A stretch of 64,000 nucleotides of DNA from Laedolimicola sp934402125 (GTDB taxonomy: Bacteria; Bacillota; Clostridia; Lachnospirales; Lachnospiraceae): contig NZ_JBQHTG010000001.1 of the NCBI RefSeq assembly GCF_052065835.1, positions 310,001-374,000 of the forward strand. The letters are read 5' to 3'. Shown one piece after another: positions 42,633 to 50,204 of this stretch. The translations under genes and the position numbers were made by a program. Within the stretch, counting starts at the first letter, position 1. Each line of letters starts with the position of its first letter. The notes beneath the pieces were generated by a model that was given only the letters and a program-made list of their open reading frames with translations, did no database searches and was not told where the DNA came from.

Positions 42633-42658
42633 ATAATCACGAAAGGAAGATTGAGATT

Positions 42659-43333
42659 ATGAAAATCGGAGCACTTACCATCGGACAGACGCCCAGAGTG
42701 GACGTAACCTGTGATATTATGGATATCTTCAACGGCAAGATTGAACTGATTCAGCGAGGCGGACTGGATGGTCTGACCCGGGAGGAAATCGAAAAATTTA
42801 AGCCCGAGGGCGACGACTATGTACTGGTTTCCCGTCTTTCCGACGGATCCTCCGTCACCTTCGCGGAGAAATACATTCTCGGCAATCTGCAGAAGGGAAT
42901 CGACGAGCTGGAGGCCGCAGGCGTAAAGCTGATTATGGTCTTCTGTACCGGAGCCTTCCCCGCAAGCCTGACTGCGCACGTTCCCATGGTATTCCCCTGC
43001 GACCTTCTCCACAAGATCGTGCCGCTTCTGACCCGTACCTCCCATATCGCCGCTGTCACCCCGTCTCCGCTGCAGCTGGAGCAGAACAGCCAGAAATGGA
43101 GCGGCTTTGTGAAGCAGTGTACCAGCGTAGCGGCTTCTCCCTACGGCGACTGGCCGGATCTGGAAAGAGCAGCCGATGAAGTCAGCAAGATGGACGATGT
43201 GGATCTGATCGTTCTGGACTGTATCGGTTACACCCAGGAAATGAAGCAGATGTTCGCGAAAAAGACCGGAAAGACCGTGGTTCTGCCGCGTACGATTCTG
43301 GCGCGTGTTATCTCTGAGGTAACAGATATCTAA
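42659..43333 (+). CDS. AroM family protein
   Basis: Start ATG at 42659 after GAAAGGAAG. The 224 residues begin MKIGALTIGQTPRVDVTCDI, the AroM signature. The family belongs to the Asp/Glu racemase-like fold, and two cysteines lie where that fold has its acid/base pair: C96 (FCTGAFP) and C188 (LDCIGYTQ). AroM is known by name from the E. coli aroL region but its reaction is not established. In this operon it sits beside a second racemase-fold protein (44340-44996), so it may act on the alpha-carbon of an amino acid derivative. Confidence 0.88.
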   Translation: MKIGALTIGQTPRVDVTCDIMDIFNGKIELIQRGGLDGLTREEIEKFKPEGDDYVLVSRLSDGSSVTFAEKYILGNLQKGIDELEAAGVKLIMVFCTGAFPASLTAHVPMVFPCDLLHKIVPLLTRTSHIAAVTPSPLQLEQNSQKWSGFVKQCTSVAASPYGDWPDLERAADEVSKMDDVDLIVLDCIGYTQEMKQMFAKKTGKTVVLPRTILARVISEVTDI

Positions 43334-43365
43334 GATTTATCATTGATATAAGGAGTTTACAGAAA

Positions 43366-44307
43366 ATGGAATTAAAAGAAATAGCAAAAAATGTCATGAT
43401 CTCCTGTCTGGCTGTAAAGCCCACAGAGGATGTTCTTATTGTTACGGACGACAGCCGTTTCACCATCGGAAACGCGCTCTATGAAGGCGCTAAGGAGCTG
43501 GGCTGCGAGGCTCTCCTGATGGTAATGCAGGAGCGCGAGCTCTCCGGTGAGGAGCCGCCCCGCACCGTAGCGGAGGCTATGAAGGCTGCCGACGTGGTCA
43601 TCTGCCCCACCGCCAAGTCCCTGACCCACACCAACGCCAAGATTGAGGCACAGAAAACCGGTACCCGCGTGGCTACCATGCCCGGTATCACCGAGGAAAT
43701 GTTCAGCGCAGGCGCTATGACCGCCAACTACGACGAGGTTCTGAAGCTGACCGGCAAGGTTACGGAGCTGCTGACCAAATCCAAAAAGGCTGTGATCGAG
43801 AAGGACGGCTGCACCCTGACCCTGGATCTCAACGGCCGCGACGGCGTTCCCAGCCCCGGCGTATACCGGGAAGCAGGACAGTGCGGAAACCTGCCCTCCG
43901 GCGAGGCTTATATCGCTCCTCTGGAGAACGGTGTAAACGGCGAGACCATCGTGGACGGCTCCATGGTAGGAATCGGCAAGCTGGACGCTCCGCTGAAATT
44001 CGTCATCAAGGACGGAAAGATCCAGTCCATCACCGGCGAGAAGAGCGAGATGCTGGACGTCCTTCTGGCCAATGAGAACAACAGCACCGTAGCGGAGCTG
44101 GGTATCGGCACCAATGAGGCCGCTATCCTGAACGGCATTATCCTGGAGGACGAGAAGGTATACGGCACGGTTCATGTAGCCTTCGGTACCAACACCTCTT
44201 TCGGCGGCGTCAACAAGGCCGACTGCCATATGGACGGTATCATTCTGAAGCCGACCCTGTATCTGGACGATACACTGGTCATTAAAGACGGAGAATTCCA
44301 GATCTAA
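43366..44307 (+). CDS. M29-like aminopeptidase (thermophilic metalloaminopeptidase fold)
   Basis: The 313-residue protein has features of M29/AmpS-type aminopeptidases: NLPSGEAYIAPLENGVNGE (first glutamate), AELGIGTNEAA (second glutamate) and VHVAFGTNTSFGGVNKADCH followed by MDG, giving the H-x-D zinc ligands at the C-terminus. M29 enzymes release N-terminal residues from short peptides and are usually near 400 residues, so this is a shortened form. No signal peptide, so cytoplasmic. Third gene of the operon, 32 bases after the AroM gene. Confidence 0.8.
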   Translation: MELKEIAKNVMISCLAVKPTEDVLIVTDDSRFTIGNALYEGAKELGCEALLMVMQERELSGEEPPRTVAEAMKAADVVICPTAKSLTHTNAKIEAQKTGTRVATMPGITEEMFSAGAMTANYDEVLKLTGKVTELLTKSKKAVIEKDGCTLTLDLNGRDGVPSPGVYREAGQCGNLPSGEAYIAPLENGVNGETIVDGSMVGIGKLDAPLKFVIKDGKIQSITGEKSEMLDVLLANENNSTVAELGIGTNEAAILNGIILEDEKVYGTVHVAFGTNTSFGGVNKADCHMDGIILKPTLYLDDTLVIKDGEFQI

Positions 44308-44339
44308 AAAATTCTGAGAAAAACAATGAGGTGATTCGT

Positions 44340-44996
44340 ATGGAAAAGAAACCATTTCAGGTCGGTCTGATCCGTGTGCTGACCTCTGACGATCCGCATT
44401 TCGTAAATATGCACGGTCAGATTATCATGGATCATTTTCCGGGTATCCAGGTAGAAAGCCGCTGTATCCCGGATCAGTGGGAGGGCATCCACAGCCATGA
44501 GCTGGAGCTGATTGCCATTCCGAAAATCGTAGAGCTGGCAAAAGCCTTCCGGGATAAGGATATGATTATCGTAAGCTGCGCCGATGATCCGGGCGTGGCA
44601 GAGATCCGCGAGGCTCTTCCGCATATGTCCGTAACCGGCGGCGGTGAAACTGCCGTTGCCCTGGCAGGCAAATACGGTGAGAAAATCGGCGTCCTGGGCA
44701 TTACCGACTACGCGCCGAAAGCCTACCTCAAGCTGCCCAAAGACCGTCTGGTCGCTGTGGAGAAGCCGGAGGGCGTAAACAGTACGCTGGATCTGATGAC
44801 CGACGAAGGCCGGAAGAACTGCGTAGCCTGCGCACGTAAAATCAAGGATATGGGCGCGGACGTTATCGCCCTGGGCTGCACCGGTCTCACCACCATCGGC
44901 ATCGCAAAGCTGCTGGAGCAGGAAGTGGGACTTCCGGTCATCGACCCGGTACTGGCGGAAGGTACCTTTGCCTTCTTCGAATCTATCCGCAGATAG
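44340..44996 (+). CDS. Aspartate/glutamate (hydantoin) racemase family protein
   Basis: The ATG at 44340 follows GAGGTG; a GTG three codons upstream is less likely. The 218 residues carry the paired catalytic cysteines C80 (VSCADDPG) and C180 (LGCTGLTTIG) exactly 100 apart, with GGGETAVALA between them, all features of Asp/Glu/hydantoin racemases. It would invert an alpha-carbon in an amino acid, hydantoin or related ring. Substrate is unknown. It lies between the M29-like peptidase and DUF917 genes. Confidence 0.88.
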   Translation: MEKKPFQVGLIRVLTSDDPHFVNMHGQIIMDHFPGIQVESRCIPDQWEGIHSHELELIAIPKIVELAKAFRDKDMIIVSCADDPGVAEIREALPHMSVTGGGETAVALAGKYGEKIGVLGITDYAPKAYLKLPKDRLVAVEKPEGVNSTLDLMTDEGRKNCVACARKIKDMGADVIALGCTGLTTIGIAKLLEQEVGLPVIDPVLAEGTFAFFESIRR

Positions 44997-45047
44997 CTAC
45001 GGATTTTACAAAACCTGACATACTTTGAGACAAGAAAGGAAAAACCT

Positions 45048-46130
45048 ATGATCTATCTGACCAAAGAACTTTGTGAACAGGCCCTGCTGGGCGGTCTCCT
45101 TCTGGGAGGCGGCGGAGGCGGTACCCTTACAGCCGGAAGGGAAGCTCTGGAAGAGACCTTCAAGCACACAGACAAGCTTACCATGCTGGACATCAGCGAG
45201 CTGAATCCGGAGGACGTGGTTGTGAATGTGTCCACCCTAGGCGCGCCCTCTGCCATGGGCGTTCATCTGAGCGCCGAGCACTGGATGACTGCCCTGAAGA
45301 ATTTTGAGCTGAACTACGGCAAAAAAATCGCAGGCTTTACCTCCTGCGAAAACGGAGCCATCTCCACAGCCAACGGCTGGGTTATCTCCGCTCTCACCGG
45401 CATTCCTCTGGTGGACGCGCCCAGCAACGGACGGGCCCACCCCACCGGAACCATGGGAAGTATCGGACTGAACCTGCTGCCGGATTATCAGACTACCCAG
45501 TCTGCCTGCGGCGGAACCGGAGCCCGCTATCTGGAAACCGTCGCAAAGGGAGCCTTAAATTCCACCTCCCATGTAATCCGCCAGAGCGCTGTAGCCGACG
45601 GCGGTATGGTAGGTGTTCTCCGAAATCCAGTTACTGTGGAATATCTAAAGAAGAACGCCGCGGTAGGCGCTATTTCCCAGGCTCTGGATATCGGAAAGGC
45701 TTTCAGCCAGTGTAAAAACGGCGCTGAGTTTGTAGCCTTCCTGGAGGAGCACTACGACGCGAAGGTTCTGGCTAGAGGCAAGATCACAAACTACGAGCTG
45801 AAGATGGACGGCGGCTACGATATCGGACATCTGGATGTAACCAGCGAAGAGGGCAGCGTAAGCTTCACCTTCTGGAATGAGTACATGCTGGCAGAGCAGG
45901 ACGGACAGCGCGCCGCTACCTTCCCGGATCTCATCTGTACCCTGGACGCTGCTACCGGAGAGGCCATCTCCACAGCCGAGGCAAAGGACGGCATGGATGC
46001 CTACGCCATCGTAATTCCCAAGGAGAAGCTGATTCTGGGCGCAGGTATGCACCAGAGAGAGCTGTTCCAGGAAGTGGAGGATCTCCTTCACAAGGACATG
46101 GTCGCATGCAATGACGGCTTGTTTGTATAG
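45048..46130 (+). CDS. DUF917 family protein
   Basis: The 360 residues match DUF917 in full length: LLGGLLLGGGGGGTLTAGRE at the start, ENGAISTANGWVISALTGIP, VDAPSNGRAHPTGTMGS and the C-terminal half with YAIVIPKEKLILG. The family is linked in the literature to thiohydantoin or hydantoin metabolism (S-methyl-thiohydantoin desulfurase domain naming). Many members lie beside hydantoinases. Last gene of the operon, followed by a strong terminator. Confidence 0.88.
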   Translation: MIYLTKELCEQALLGGLLLGGGGGGTLTAGREALEETFKHTDKLTMLDISELNPEDVVVNVSTLGAPSAMGVHLSAEHWMTALKNFELNYGKKIAGFTSCENGAISTANGWVISALTGIPLVDAPSNGRAHPTGTMGSIGLNLLPDYQTTQSACGGTGARYLETVAKGALNSTSHVIRQSAVADGGMVGVLRNPVTVEYLKKNAAVGAISQALDIGKAFSQCKNGAEFVAFLEEHYDAKVLARGKITNYELKMDGGYDIGHLDVTSEEGSVSFTFWNEYMLAEQDGQRAATFPDLICTLDAATGEAISTAEAKDGMDAYAIVIPKEKLILGAGMHQRELFQEVEDLLHKDMVACNDGLFV

Positions 46131-46154
46131 TAAATAATTTCCATTTTTCAAATC

Positions 46155-46213
46155 AATACGGGCAGATTTCCAAAATTCAGATAGAATATGGAAATCTGCC
46201 TGTATTATTTTTT
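46155..46213 (+). terminator. Terminator of the DUF1177-DUF917 operon
   Basis: Stem AATACGGGCAGATTTCCA / TGGAAATCTGCCTGTATT (46155-46172 with 46189-46206, one G-T pair), then TATTTTTTT. Confidence 0.9.
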
Positions 46214-46224
46214 CAACAACTTTT

Positions 46225-47244
46225 TTATTCGTTCAGCATAACCGCTTTCACCGCATGCGCTTTATCCGTCAGGAATTCCATGATACCCTCCGGCGCTTTT
46301 TCCAGCGGGAAGGTATGGGTAATGAGCGGTTTTACGTCTACGATTCCCGCCTTCACCAGATCCAGGCAATGGGGGAAGTAGAGAGCCGGAATCGCGTTGG
46401 ATCCCCGGATCTGCAGTTTGTTCAGATGAACAATGTTGGAATCAAAGGTCACCATAGCGCCGGGGCCGTAGCTGATACCCAGGAACGCCACAATGCCACC
46501 CACGTTTGCCACCTTTACCGCTTCGGCTATGGTGACGGGCGGCGTGGTAACCAGCACTCGTTCTACACCTCCCCGGGGAAACGGATAATCCGTCAGCTCC
46601 ATCTCATCGGTGAGAATCACATCGGTGGCCCCGAATTGTTTTGCCAGCTCTATCTTCTTCTGGTTTGCCTTATGCTCTGCCACATAGATATTTCTTGCGC
46701 CGGAGGCTTTCGCCATCTGCAGGGCCATCAGGCCGATGGCTCCGCAGCCCATCAGCAATACGTCCTGTCCCAGATGGATATCCGCAGTCAGAATCAGGTC
46801 TGCCGCCACACCCATGGGCTCCAGGAAGCAGGCTTCCCGATCCTCCAGATCCGTAAAGGGCACGCAGAGAATCGCCGGGACAATGGTCTTCTCCGCAAAG
46901 CCCATTCCCGTATGCTCCATGGTCATATAGTTGGGGCCCTCGGTATCCAGATCGGGACGACCGTTCCGCGCGTAATCCGAAATGGGATCAAAGATAGAAG
47001 TCTCTACTACCACCCGGTCTCCCACCTTTACATTCTTTACACCATGTCCGACCTTTTCTACCACGCCGGCAAATTCATGTCCGAAGGGCTGCCATTCTTC
47101 TCCGGCATAGCCCGCCAGAATCTTGTCGTGTCCGCAGAATCCGCAGGCCTTTACTCCCACAAGTACTTCTCCGGCCTCCGGCTCCCGCACCTCCACCTCG
47201 CGGATTTCAAATTGATTTTTTGCTTTCAGATACGCAGCTTTCAT
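46225..47244 (-). CDS. Zinc-dependent medium-chain alcohol/polyol dehydrogenase
   Basis: The 339 residues begin with the MDR catalytic domain. Catalytic zinc ligands are visible: Cys37 in GFCGHD, a histidine-glutamate pair in FGHEFAG, and LEPMGVA. The Rossmann motif is LLMGCGAIGLMALQMAKASG. The structural zinc lobe that usually holds four cysteines reads SIFDPISDYARNGRPD and has none. NAD is favoured by the acidic AEHKANQKK. Related to sorbitol and threonine dehydrogenases; substrate unknown. It is convergent with the DUF917 operon, so not part of it. Confidence 0.85.
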   Translation of the reverse strand: MKAAYLKAKNQFEIREVEVREPEAGEVLVGVKACGFCGHDKILAGYAGEEWQPFGHEFAGVVEKVGHGVKNVKVGDRVVVETSIFDPISDYARNGRPDLDTEGPNYMTMEHTGMGFAEKTIVPAILCVPFTDLEDREACFLEPMGVAADLILTADIHLGQDVLLMGCGAIGLMALQMAKASGARNIYVAEHKANQKKIELAKQFGATDVILTDEMELTDYPFPRGGVERVLVTTPPVTIAEAVKVANVGGIVAFLGISYGPGAMVTFDSNIVHLNKLQIRGSNAIPALYFPHCLDLVKAGIVDVKPLITHTFPLEKAPEGIMEFLTDKAHAVKAVMLNE

Positions 47245-47414
47245 GTTTCCCTCTCCTTTATGTCTTTTCTATTTTGCCTATAAATTTCTTTCTTTTCGTT
47301 TCTTTTTTATCACTTTTGTACAATCATAACATGAATTCCTTTGTTCTGCAATTTTCTTTTTGTAAATAAGGATCAAAAAAAGGAACCATGCTATGCATGA
47401 TTCCTTTTCGCAAG

Positions 47415-47487
47415 AGCGATAGACGGGGCTCGAACCCGCGGTCTCGACCTTGGCAAGGTCGCGCGTTACCAACTACGCCACTATCGC
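47415..47487 (-). tRNA. tRNA-Gly, anticodon GCC
   Basis: Minus-strand cloverleaf: acceptor stem GCGATAG / CTATCGC with discriminator T, D-arm with GGCGTAGTTGGTAACGC, anticodon stem CGACC-TTGCCAA-GGTCG giving GCC, and the T-arm CGGGTTCGAGCCCCG. No CCA is encoded. 73 bases. Confidence 0.95.
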
Positions 47488-47572
47488 ATTTGTGTTTGCT
47501 TCTTACTGAAGCAGCAACAAAATATATTATACGGGATACTTTTCTATTTGTCAAGCCTATTTTTGATCTTTT

Positions 47573-48223
47573 TTACAGTTCTTCCTTTGCCGCGGCCTTC
47601 TGCTGCGCGCGGCGCTCCCGCATGGAGAACACACAGCCGCAGTAATCCTGCCGGTAGAGGCCGTATTCCCTGGACAGCTCTGTGGAGCGCTTGTAACCGT
47701 TCCGTTTTTTGAAATCGCTGTAGAGATAGTCCACGCCATAGTCCTTCGCCAGCTGACCGCCGATCTCATTGAGCTTCTCCGCGTTCTTTAAGGGGCTGAT
47801 GGACAGGGTCGTGGTAAAGTAATCGTATTTTCCGGCGCGGGCCATCTCCGCAGTTTCCGTAAGACGCAGACGGTAGCACTTAAAGCAGCGCTCCCCTCCC
47901 TCGGGAACCTGATCCAGTCCCCGGGCCATCTCATAGAAGCGCTCCGGCTCGTAAGGCCCGTCCAGGAAGGAGATGGGATGCTCTGCGGGAAGCTGGGCAA
48001 TCAGGCGCTTCTGCTCCTCCACACGCTTTCCGAATTCCTCCGGCGGATAGATGTTCGGATTGTAATAAAAGACGGTGATTTCAAAATACCGGGACAGGTA
48101 TTCCAGCACGTAGCTGCTGCAGGGCGCGCAGCAGCTGTGGAGCAGAAGACGGGGCACCCGGCCCTGACGCTGCAATACTTCGATTACTTTATCCAGTTCT
48201 TTTTGATAATTTATTTTATTCAT
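47573..48223 (-). CDS. queH: Epoxyqueuosine reductase QueH
   Basis: Final step of queuosine synthesis in tRNA, alternative to QueG. The 216 residues carry the cysteine-rich motifs of QueH: LLHSCCAPCSSYVLEY (C31, C32, C35), the second pair CFKCYRLR and a CGC near the C-terminus (YCGCVFS), which bind an iron-sulfur cluster and a metal. The ATG at 48223 follows AGGAAGCAGGAACG. Other que genes are not present here, so queuosine precursor salvage may be used. Confidence 0.93.
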   Translation of the reverse strand: MNKINYQKELDKVIEVLQRQGRVPRLLLHSCCAPCSSYVLEYLSRYFEITVFYYNPNIYPPEEFGKRVEEQKRLIAQLPAEHPISFLDGPYEPERFYEMARGLDQVPEGGERCFKCYRLRLTETAEMARAGKYDYFTTTLSISPLKNAEKLNEIGGQLAKDYGVDYLYSDFKKRNGYKRSTELSREYGLYRQDYCGCVFSMRERRAQQKAAAKEEL

Positions 48224-48238
48224 CGTTCCTGCTTCCTT

Positions 48239-49069
48239 TTACTTCTCGCCCAGATACTCCTCCAGGCAGATTCCCTGCTCCATGATTTCTCTGGCAGCCT
48301 CTTTCCCCACATAGCGGTAATGCCAGGGTTCGAAGATAATCCCCGTTTCCCCGGTCTTATCTGTGGGATAGCGCAGGATAAAGCCGTAGCGCCAGCAGTT
48401 TTCCTCGAGCCATTTAGCCTCCGGCGTCTCTGCCTGCTTATCGTCCAGAAGCTGATAATCCTTTGCCACAATATCTGCCGCCAGTCCCAGGTTATGCTCG
48501 CTGGTTCCGGGGTAGGCCACGACGGTTCCCGCCTGACGATAGGCTTCCTCATAGTTTAAGCCCTCGGCCTGCAAGCGGCTCACCTTATTGTTATAAAGGT
48601 CCGTCTGCTTCTCCATGGTCCGATAGGCCGAGCAGATCCAGAAGTCCAGTCCCTGCTTCCTTCCGTCTGCCAGCATCTGCTGCAGCTCTCCCACCGCCCG
48701 GCTGTCAAAATAGTAATTATTCTCGATTTCCGACACCCGGGGACGATAGCCCTCCGCCATGGGGTGCGTAGCGTTGACCAGGGTCAGCTTCCAGTCCCCG
48801 GCGCTTTCTTCCCCGTCCGGGTTATCAATTGTCCCACTGTCATGCTCAGCCGCCTGCGTCCTGTCATTTTCGGATTCTTCTGCCGCCGGTTCCGCCCCGG
48901 CTCTCGCCAGCAGGCCCGTCTCTTTCGCAAACACAAGCTTCCCGCAAAGCAGTCCCAGCACAAAGGCCATCAGCCAGATGGCTGCAAGAATCCGATAAAA
49001 CTGCCTCTGCCGGCGGCGACGGCGGGATTCGGAACGCCCCGGTCTCTCATATACATGCTCACGCTGCAT
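48239..49069 (-). CDS. D-alanyl-D-alanine carboxypeptidase, VanY/M15B family
   Basis: The start at 49069 (MQREHVYERPGR) follows AAGAGG, eight bases away. A single N-terminal membrane anchor at about 28-48 follows a basic Arg-rich start. The M15B domain has SAYRTMEKQTDLYNNKV, then TSEHNLGLAADIV with zinc ligands His and Asp, and FEPWHYRYVG with the third histidine. It trims the last D-Ala of peptidoglycan pentapeptide outside the cell. It lies 67 bases after the xdhC-type gene, in the same direction. No vancomycin resistance genes are nearby. Confidence 0.9.
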   Translation of the reverse strand: MQREHVYERPGRSESRRRRRQRQFYRILAAIWLMAFVLGLLCGKLVFAKETGLLARAGAEPAAEESENDRTQAAEHDSGTIDNPDGEESAGDWKLTLVNATHPMAEGYRPRVSEIENNYYFDSRAVGELQQMLADGRKQGLDFWICSAYRTMEKQTDLYNNKVSRLQAEGLNYEEAYRQAGTVVAYPGTSEHNLGLAADIVAKDYQLLDDKQAETPEAKWLEENCWRYGFILRYPTDKTGETGIIFEPWHYRYVGKEAAREIMEQGICLEEYLGEK

Positions 49070-49136
49070 GTTCCTCACCTCTTGAAGCTCAGTATAGGTG
49101 AGGAATGTATCCGGCTTGTATCATTTTAAAATTCTT

Positions 49137-50204
49137 TCAGCATTTCTCCAGCAGCACCTCTATGACGCCGCCGCAGACCATGCCCTCTTCCTCCGCGTCG
49201 CAGGCTGTCATGCTCACAGAAATCAGCTCCTGCCGCTTTTCCTTATCCTGCATAAGCCAGCGGGCTTTTTCCTTCACGCCCGCTTCCACACAGCCGCCGC
49301 CGATGGTTCCGGATACGGTGCCGTCCTCCAGCACCAGCATTTTGGTACCGACACTTCTTGGCGCCGAGCCCCTGCGGGCTACAATGGTACACAGCACCTT
49401 TGCCCGTGTGTCCGTCCCGTCTCCGAGAAGCTCCAGCTGCTCCTCCGAGAAGCTGCTGTTCTTCTTATCTCCGTTTTTGACGGAAATGATTTCTCCCAGT
49501 ATCGAGACCGCGATTTCCTCCGGCGTCTCCGCGTGAATGCTCAGTCCAATGGGGGCGTAAAGCTCCTCCACCTGTCCTGCCGGAAAGCCCCGCTCCAGCA
49601 GCTTCTTTTTCACAAGCGCCGACCGGCCCCTGCTGCCCATCATACCCAGATAGGCATAGTTCTTCCCCAGAATCTTTTCCAGGCAAATGAGATCGTAGCG
49701 GTGTCCCCGGGTCATGACGACAAAATAAGTATCCTCGTCGCTGTCCACTGCGTCCAGCCCCTGTTCGAAGCTGTCGCAGATCACCCGCTTCGCTCCGGCC
49801 CGTCTGGCTCCGTCCGCAAAGTACGGGCGGTCCTCCAGAACCGTCACGTCAAAGCCCAGCAGGAGAGCCATACGAAGCAGCGCCACGCCCACATGGCCCG
49901 CGCCGCAGATCACCAGCTTCTTCGCTTCTCCCAGACAGTCGCAGAATACCGTCTCCCCTGCCAGCTCCTGCTGTCCTTCGGCCCGGATTGCCCCAGCCTC
50001 CTCCCGGTGTTTTGTGAAAAAGCCCTGTCCGGTTTTCTCCCAGAGAAGCCCGTCTCCGGCAAAAAAGGCTTTTTCCCCAGCATGGGGTCCCTTTAAGACG
50101 GTCAGAATCCGTTTCTCCTTTTTATCCTGATATTCCTGTAAGATAGTATATAAATGACGCAAGTTTTCCACAATCCTTCTTTCTTTACGCGCGGATATCC
50201 ACAT
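49137..50204 (-). CDS. XdhC/CoxI family molybdenum hydroxylase maturation protein, domains permuted
   Basis: XdhC proteins bind molybdopterin cofactor and pass the sulfurated (or selenated) form to the hydroxylase. Here the Rossmann domain comes first (LVICGAGHVGVALLRMALLL at about 100-120, YAYLGMMGSRGRS, YAPIGLSIHAETPEEIAVSI). The CoxI-type domain is at the C-terminus (ARRGSAPRSVGTKMLVLEDG, then SGTIGGGCVEAG), the reverse of the usual XdhC order. The start at 50204 has AAAGGA 8 bases upstream; GTG starts at 50225 or 50171 are alternatives. It overlaps the yqeB-mocA gene and closes the selenium-molybdenum operon. Confidence 0.88.
   Translation of the reverse strand: MWISARKERRIVENLRHLYTILQEYQDKKEKRILTVLKGPHAGEKAFFAGDGLLWEKTGQGFFTKHREEAGAIRAEGQQELAGETVFCDCLGEAKKLVICGAGHVGVALLRMALLLGFDVTVLEDRPYFADGARRAGAKRVICDSFEQGLDAVDSDEDTYFVVMTRGHRYDLICLEKILGKNYAYLGMMGSRGRSALVKKKLLERGFPAGQVEELYAPIGLSIHAETPEEIAVSILGEIISVKNGDKKNSSFSEEQLELLGDGTDTRAKVLCTIVARRGSAPRSVGTKMLVLEDGTVSGTIGGGCVEAGVKEKARWLMQDKEKRQELISVSMTACDAEEEGMVCGGVIEVLLEKC

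Noticed and set aside
48239..49069. Part of a vancomycin resistance cluster
   Set aside because: The VanY-type peptidase stands alone; no vanH, vanA/B ligase or vanX, and the nearby two-component system is 12 kb away.
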